Part shown: one piece after another, positions 7,113 to 9,455 of the stretch
How the letters are laid out: every line of letters starts with the position of its first letter
How positions within the stretch are numbered: position 1 is the first letter of the stretch
Assembly: GCA_015487435.1 (NCBI GenBank)
Contig: WFPU01000189.1
Location: 1-9,455, forward strand
DNA length: 9,455 nt
Direction: 5' to 3'
Origin: Sulfurimonas sp.
GTDB taxonomy: Bacteria > Campylobacterota > Campylobacteria > Campylobacterales > Sulfurimonadaceae
The notes under the pieces: model-generated
What the model was told of the DNA's origin: nothing
Seen by the model: only the letters and a program-made list of their open reading frames with translations
Databases searched by the model: none
Program-made: the position numbers and the translations under genes

Positions 7113-8213
7113 TTACTTTCTATCAGTTTGTACTAAATTAAATAGAGCATTTTTTAATGGCTCAATATTTTTGTTTATTGCTGATGAGATTGGTACTACA
7201 CAATAAGGAAGTGTTCTATCAAAACCAAGAGTTTCATCTGCGCTCTCTTGAATATAATATGGAATATTTTCATCAAAGTTAAATTGTTTAGAAAAAGTTT
7301 GTTTTAGTCCAACTAAATCTAAAAAGCTATTAACTAAATCAGCTAATTCATCTGGTGCTATTAAATCAACACGAGTAAGAGCGATTGCATATTTAGAATT
7401 TCCCAATTTTTTTGAAAAAGAAGATATCTCATCTTTTAAAACTTCGATTTGCTCTTTTAACTCTCTATATGATGCTAAATCTACCATATATAAAAGTGTT
7501 TTTGTACGCTCAATATGCCTTAAAAATTGAATTCCAAGACCCTTACCCTCATGTGCTCCACCAATAATACCAGGAATATCGGCCATAATAAAAGACTCAA
7601 AATCACCAATATTTACTTGACCTAGCTTTGGTGTAAGTGTAGTAAACTCATAGTTAGCAATCTCAGGACGAGCATTTGAAACTGTTGAGATTAGAGTTGA
7701 TTTACCAACATTTGGAAACCCTACAAGTCCAACATCTGCTATAAGTTTCAGATCTAGTTTTATCGAGCGTGTCTCGCCTTGCTCTCCAGGTTGTGCATAA
7801 GTTGGTCTTTGTTTTGTTGAAGATTTAAAGTGAGTATTTCCAAGTCCACCTTTTCCACCAACTAAAAAATTCTCTACTTGTCCATGATGCAACATATCAA
7901 ATAAAATTTCACCATTCTCTGCATCAATAATCTGTGTACCTGGTGGAACTATAACAATTTTTTTAGCTCCAGATTTTCCAGTACAATTTGATGCTTCACC
8001 TGGTTGACCATTTTCAGCTTTAATATGCATCTTTCTTTGAAAATGTGAAAGGGTGTGAGTATTATTATCACATTTAAAGATAATATCACCACCTTTTCCG
8101 CCATCACCACCATTTGGTCCACCGTTTAAAACAAATTTTTCACGACGAAATGACACACAACCTTCTCCACCTTTTCCTGATGATACTGTTAAATCGACGC
8201 TATCTGTAAACAA
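7113..8213 (-). CDS. obg: Ribosome-associated GTPase Obg (CgtA)
   Basis: Obg is an essential GTPase that acts in late 50S subunit assembly and stress signalling. The 366 residues hold the glycine-rich Obg fold (1 to about 157: SSGKGGEGCVSFRREKFV, then GGPNGGDGGKGGD) and a G domain. Its motifs are G1 GFPNVGKST (165-173), G2 YEFTTLTP (188-195), G3 DIPGIIGGAHEGKGLG (212-227), a G4 TRVD (280-283) in place of the usual NKxD, and G5 ISSA (342-345). The variable C-terminal extension seen in some phyla is absent. The start is a TTG (8211-8213): AAAGGA lies six bases upstream, a TAA in the same frame lies just before that, and the resulting MFTDSVDL matches the family N-terminus. rpmA lies upstream and fmt follows after 5 bases, with no proB between them. 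Confidence 0.97.
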   Translation of the reverse strand: MFTDSVDLTVSSGKGGEGCVSFRREKFVLNGGPNGGDGGKGGDIIFKCDNNTHTLSHFQRKMHIKAENGQPGEASNCTGKSGAKKIVIVPPGTQIIDAENGEILFDMLHHGQVENFLVGGKGGLGNTHFKSSTKQRPTYAQPGEQGETRSIKLDLKLIADVGLVGFPNVGKSTLISTVSNARPEIANYEFTTLTPKLGQVNIGDFESFIMADIPGIIGGAHEGKGLGIQFLRHIERTKTLLYMVDLASYRELKEQIEVLKDEISSFSKKLGNSKYAIALTRVDLIAPDELADLVNSFLDLVGLKQTFSKQFNFDENIPYYIQESADETLGFDRTLPYCVVPISSAINKNIEPLKNALFNLVQTDRK

Positions 8214-8240
8214 GTGTTTTCCTTTTACTATTTAAAACAC

Positions 8241-8265
8241 ATTATATGAGCAAAGCAAATATAAT
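8241..8265 (-). promoter_or_regulatory. Probable obg promoter with -10 box in an inverted repeat
   Basis: The minus strand has a perfect TATAAT at 8241-8246, about 28 bases before the TTG start codon of obg; a transcript starting near 8234 would carry the AAAGGA ribosome site. The hexamer is part of a perfect 7-base inverted repeat, ATTATAT (8241-8247) and ATATAAT (8259-8265), with an 11-base spacer. A TTCATT lies 16 bases upstream of the -10 box as a poor -35. The dyad could be an operator or simply two opposed -10-like boxes. It would start the obg-fmt-birA-parA-parB run. Confidence 0.5.
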
Positions 8266-8283
8266 GAACGCTAGCCACTAGGG

Positions 8284-8320
8284 CACTAAAGCTTGCTTCT
8301 TTCGAAGCAGATTTCAAGTG
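8284..8320 (-). other. Hairpin with GAAA tetraloop in the rpmA-obg spacer
   Basis: On the minus strand TGCTTC-GAAA-GAAGCA (8294-8309) forms a 6-base stem capped by a GNRA-type tetraloop. An outer CACT/AGTG pairing (8284-8287 with 8317-8320) and an AAA/TTT pairing could extend it with bulges. The local sequence (8266-8320) is less AT-rich than the rest of this 231-base spacer. It lies upstream of the obg -10 box, so it would be present only in read-through RNA from rpmA or in a separate small RNA. No T-run follows it. Function unknown. Confidence 0.35.
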
Positions 8321-8416
8321 ATATACTAAAATATTTAAAAATTCACTATAATTAAAGAATAAATTATTAAGTATTTAAAGTTGAAAAATGTAAAACTATT
8401 TTGAAGTAGAAACATA

Positions 8417-8434
8417 CCTAGGCAAATGCCCAAG
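8417..8434 (-). terminator. Weak terminator-like hairpin after rpmA
   Basis: Ten bases past the rpmA stop the minus strand reads CTTGGGCATTTGCCTAGG, a 7-pair stem (two of the pairs G-T) with an ATTT loop. It is followed by the T-containing TATGTTTCTACTTC, not a clean T-run. It is the best candidate for ending or attenuating the rplU-rpmA transcript before the obg promoter, but it is weak as an intrinsic terminator and may only stabilise the 3' end. Confidence 0.35.
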
Positions 8435-8444
8435 TATTGTAGAA

Positions 8445-8702
8445 TTATGAAGCAGGTACTATTGAAACTTTTTGACGTTTTTTATCTTTACGCTCAAATT
8501 TCACTTCACCATCAACAAGTGCAAATATAGTATGATCTTTCCCCATCCCTACATTTGTGCCTGGGTGAATTTTAGTTCCACGTTGACGAATAATGATGTT
8601 ACCAGCAACAACAGCTTCTCCACCATATTTCTTAACACCAAGTCTTCTACCAGCTGAGTCACGATTATTCTGTGTACTACCTTGACCTTTTTTATGTGCC
8701 AT
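8445..8702 (-). CDS. rpmA: 50S ribosomal protein L27
   Basis: L27 reaches the peptidyl-transferase centre with its flexible N-terminal tail. The 85-residue protein starts MAHKKGQGSTQNNRDSAGRRLG, the standard tail beginning with AHKKG and lacking the cleaved extension of Firmicutes. It continues with GNIIIRQRGTKIHPGTNVGMGKDHT, the family signature region, and ends in a basic KDKKRQKVSI stretch. The ATG at 8702 has an AAGGAG seven bases upstream. rplU lies 143 bases before it and is presumably cotranscribed, as is usual for L21/L27. The ribosome site falls in a predicted hairpin described separately. Confidence 0.98.
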   Translation of the reverse strand: MAHKKGQGSTQNNRDSAGRRLGVKKYGGEAVVAGNIIIRQRGTKIHPGTNVGMGKDHTIFALVDGEVKFERKDKKRQKVSIVPAS

Positions 8703-8711
8703 AATTAATCT

Positions 8712-8738
8712 CCTTAAATTTAGTTCCTAAATTAAAGG
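8712..8738 (-). promoter_or_regulatory. rpmA: Hairpin that would cover the rpmA ribosome binding site
   Basis: In the minus-strand RNA the arms CCTTTAATTTAG (8738-8727) and CTAAATTTAAGG (8723-8712) pair at 11 of 12 positions around a 3-base GAA loop; the single mismatch is T opposite T. The last four bases of the 3' arm, AAGG, are the core of the rpmA Shine-Dalgarno AAGGAG (8715-8710), so folding would mask it. The stem is AT-rich and of limited stability, so it may breathe with temperature or be opened by ribosomes or a protein. Inferred from complementarity only. Confidence 0.5.
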
Positions 8739-8760
8739 AACCTTTTATTTTGTTTATTAC

Positions 8761-8784
8761 AGAAAAGGAACTAGTCCCTTTTCT
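8761..8784 (-). other. Strong inverted repeat in the rplU-rpmA spacer
   Basis: AGAAAAGG and CCTTTTCT form a perfect 8-base inverted repeat around an 8-base centre. In RNA of the gene-sense strand the centre adds a G-U and an A-U pair, giving ten pairs with a CUAG loop. In the opposite-strand RNA the same position is an A-C mismatch, which favours a function in the rplU-rpmA transcript. The CCTTTT arm could instead pair with a second AAAAGG downstream (8741-8746), so two folds compete. The 3' arm is followed by GTAATAAAC, not a T-run, so simple termination is uncertain. Confidence 0.45.
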
Positions 8785-8797
8785 TACGTTAACACTA

Positions 8798-8818
8798 AGT
8801 TTTCTTCAGCAGAAAGCT
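8798..8818 (-). other. Second hairpin in the rplU-rpmA spacer
   Basis: The minus strand reads AGCTTTCT-GCTGA-AGAAAACT, an 8-pair stem including one wobble pair with a 5-base loop. It lies about 30 bases after the rplU stop and just before the stronger 8761-8784 repeat. It may be an independent stem or part of a larger fold of this spacer. Confidence 0.35.
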
Positions 8819-8819
8819 C

Positions 8820-8835
8820 AAGTAACTTGTTACTT
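8820..8835 (-). other. Inverted repeat just after rplU
   Basis: AAGTAAC and GTTACTT are perfectly complementary over 7 bases with only two bases between them, giving a 6-pair stem with a 4-base loop if the innermost pair opens. It starts ten bases after the rplU stop codon. There is no T-run, so it is probably not a terminator; it could be part of the larger folded spacer or protect the rplU 3' end. Confidence 0.3.
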
Positions 8836-8845
8836 TTGGCTGTTT

Positions 8846-9154
8846 TTATGCAGCTATTTTCGTGATACGAACACGAGTGAAATCTCTTCTGAAACCTCTT
8901 TTAACTTTAGAATCTTTACGACGACGTTTTTTGAAAATTACAACTTTTCTATCACGACCTTCATTAATAACTTCTAATGTTACAACAGCACCCTCTACAA
9001 AAGGAGCTCCAACTTTAAGTTCACCAGTATTTACAGCTAGAACTTCTTTAATTTCAACAGTGTCTTTAGATTCAAGAGACATTTTATCTAATAATAAGAT
9101 ATCACCAACTTGAACTTTATATTGTTTACCACCGTTTTTGATGATTGCGTACAT
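8846..9154 (-). CDS. rplU: 50S ribosomal protein L21
   Basis: L21 binds 23S rRNA early in large-subunit assembly. I place the start at the ATG at 9154, giving 102 residues with the standard N-terminus MYAIIKNGGKQYKVQVGDIL. An AAGGA lies seven bases upstream, whereas a TTG two codons earlier would sit only about two bases from it. The C-terminal region carries the basic KKRRRKDSKVKRGFRRDFTRVRI stretch (about 75-97), which matches the family signature with its conserved kkrRrk.s..k.GhRq.fT.v.I pattern. It is first in the rplU-rpmA unit and is preceded by its own -10 box. Some 80 bases further upstream lies the remnant of another gene cut by an insertion sequence. Confidence 0.97.
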   Translation of the reverse strand: MYAIIKNGGKQYKVQVGDILLLDKMSLESKDTVEIKEVLAVNTGELKVGAPFVEGAVVTLEVINEGRDRKVVIFKKRRRKDSKVKRGFRRDFTRVRITKIAA

Positions 9155-9196
9155 ATACAATTCCTTACATTCATAATTCTATTTAAAAAGTTCGGA

Positions 9197-9202
9197 ATTA
9201 TA
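9197..9202 (-). promoter_or_regulatory. rplU: Probable rplU promoter (-10 box)
   Basis: The minus strand has a perfect TATAAT in the context GGATATAATTCC, 43 bases before the rplU start codon. Transcription from about 9190 would give a leader of roughly 36 bases that includes the AAGGA ribosome site. No convincing TTGACA is present at 16-18 bases, which is common in this phylum. Position in a clean intergenic gap before a ribosomal protein gene supports it. Confidence 0.55.
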
Positions 9203-9241
9203 TCCAAACTAGCTTTAAGTTTTATTTAAAGGAGTATTTTA

Positions 9242-9331
9242 TTATTTTATCTTATCAACTTCATAAAATTTTCTAAGCCATCTATCTACTGGATTTATAA
9301 GTCTATACATTACAGGCACTACCAAGTGATA
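9242..9331 (-). pseudogene. 3' remnant of an unidentified gene, cut by the IS element
   Basis: An open frame of 29 codons ends in TAA at 9242 and runs exactly up to the proposed IS end. The frame continues as open sequence in the IS to an ATG at 9364 (40 residues in all). The residues include PVMYRLINPVDRWLRKFYEV, which read like genuine protein sequence: a hydrophobic patch, a Pro-Val turn, then an amphipathic basic tail ending VDKIK. I do not recognise the family. The most economical reading is the C-terminal tail of a gene disrupted by insertion, with the remainder on the far side of the element outside the window. It could also be a chance frame or a small intact gene starting in the IS end. 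Confidence 0.35.
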
Positions 9332-9455
9332 TGTCAACCCTATATCACACAAAGAATATAACATTCTAAGCACCTATTTCTTTTAGTAACATTTTTTCTT
9401 CATACTCTACCGGTGATAAATAATTATTACTTGAATGCATTCTCTGACGATTATA
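9332..9455 (-). mobile_element. Right end of an IS3-family insertion sequence (partial)
   Basis: The element is recognised from the transposase C-terminus it encodes. About 33 bases past the transposase stop the plus strand reads TGTCAACCCTATATCACAC from 9332, beginning with the TG expected at IS3-family ends, so 9332 is my proposed boundary. The flanking bases before it are GATA; a 3-4 base target duplication ending in ATA would be expected at the far end, outside the window. The boundary is provisional because the second terminal repeat is not visible. Confidence 0.6.
9366..9455 (-). CDS. IS3-family transposase OrfB, C-terminal end (5' part outside window)
   Basis: The last 29 residues of a DDE integrase-type transposase are visible, ending in TAG at 9366. 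NRQRMHSSNNYLSPVEYEE corresponds to the well-known IS3 OrfB tail with pattern YN-x(2)-R-x-HSxLxYLSPxEFE, which follows the last catalytic glutamate of the rve domain. The catalytic residues lie outside the window, so whether the copy is active cannot be judged. It is read in the same direction as the ribosomal protein genes downstream. Confidence 0.85.
   Translation of the reverse strand, partial: YNRQRMHSSNNYLSPVEYEEKMLLKEIGA

Noticed and set aside
8214..8444. Possible tRNA, 6S or tmRNA gene in the rpmA-obg spacer
   Set aside because: No cloverleaf, CCA-type acceptor stem or anticodon arm can be drawn; only short hairpins and promoter-like sequence are present.
9155..9160. TTG start for rplU two codons before the ATG
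   Set aside because: It lies only about two bases from the AAGGA site; the ATG at 9154 has correct spacing and gives the normal L21 N-terminus.
1..9455. CRISPR array, toxin-antitoxin, phage or defence system
   Set aside because: No regularly spaced repeats, recombinase (other than the IS3 tail) or defence-family motifs were seen; the coding content is conserved housekeeping.

Overview
The window comes from an AT-rich epsilonproteobacterial (Campylobacterota) chromosome, and the protein sequences look closest to Sulfurimonas-type organisms. This rests on gene order and sequence flavour read by eye, not on a database search. Every supported gene lies on the minus strand, so transcription runs from high to low coordinates: (IS3-family transposase end) - rplU - rpmA - obg - fmt - birA - parA - parB - atpF' - atpF - atpH - atpA - atpG. 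A block joining ribosomal proteins L21/L27, Obg, Fmt, BirA, ParA/ParB and the F1Fo ATP synthase stator and F1 genes, without atpB or atpE nearby, is the arrangement known from Campylobacter and Helicobacter.

Layout in transcription order. (1) 9332-9455 is the 3' end of an IS3-family insertion sequence that continues beyond the window. It abuts 9242-9331, which looks like the last 29 codons of an unidentified gene. (2) 8846-9202 holds rplU and its promoter. A 143-base rplU-rpmA spacer follows, unusually rich in inverted repeats, one of which would bury the rpmA ribosome binding site. (3) rpmA is followed by a 231-base spacer with a weak terminator-like hairpin, a GAAA-tetraloop hairpin and a promoter for obg whose -10 box lies in a 7+7 bp inverted repeat. 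(4) obg (TTG start), fmt, birA and parA form a tight run with gaps or overlaps of a few bases to 38 bases. parB follows after 78 bases that contain a small dyad. (5) A 79-base spacer carries a tandem TATAATTG promoter, after which atpF', atpF, atpH, atpA (GTG start) and atpG (3' end cut off by the window) follow with 0-20 base gaps.

Functionally the window joins translation (L21, L27, the ribosome-associated GTPase Obg, initiator-tRNA formylation by Fmt), biotin protein ligation, chromosome segregation (ParA/ParB) and energy conservation (delta, b, b', alpha and gamma subunits of ATP synthase). I see no CRISPR array, tRNA, rRNA, phage or defence genes. The coding content is ordinary and conserved. 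What deserves a second look is non-coding: the structured rplU-rpmA spacer, the IS junction upstream of rplU, a ParB-site-like sequence inside fmt, and the promoter architectures.
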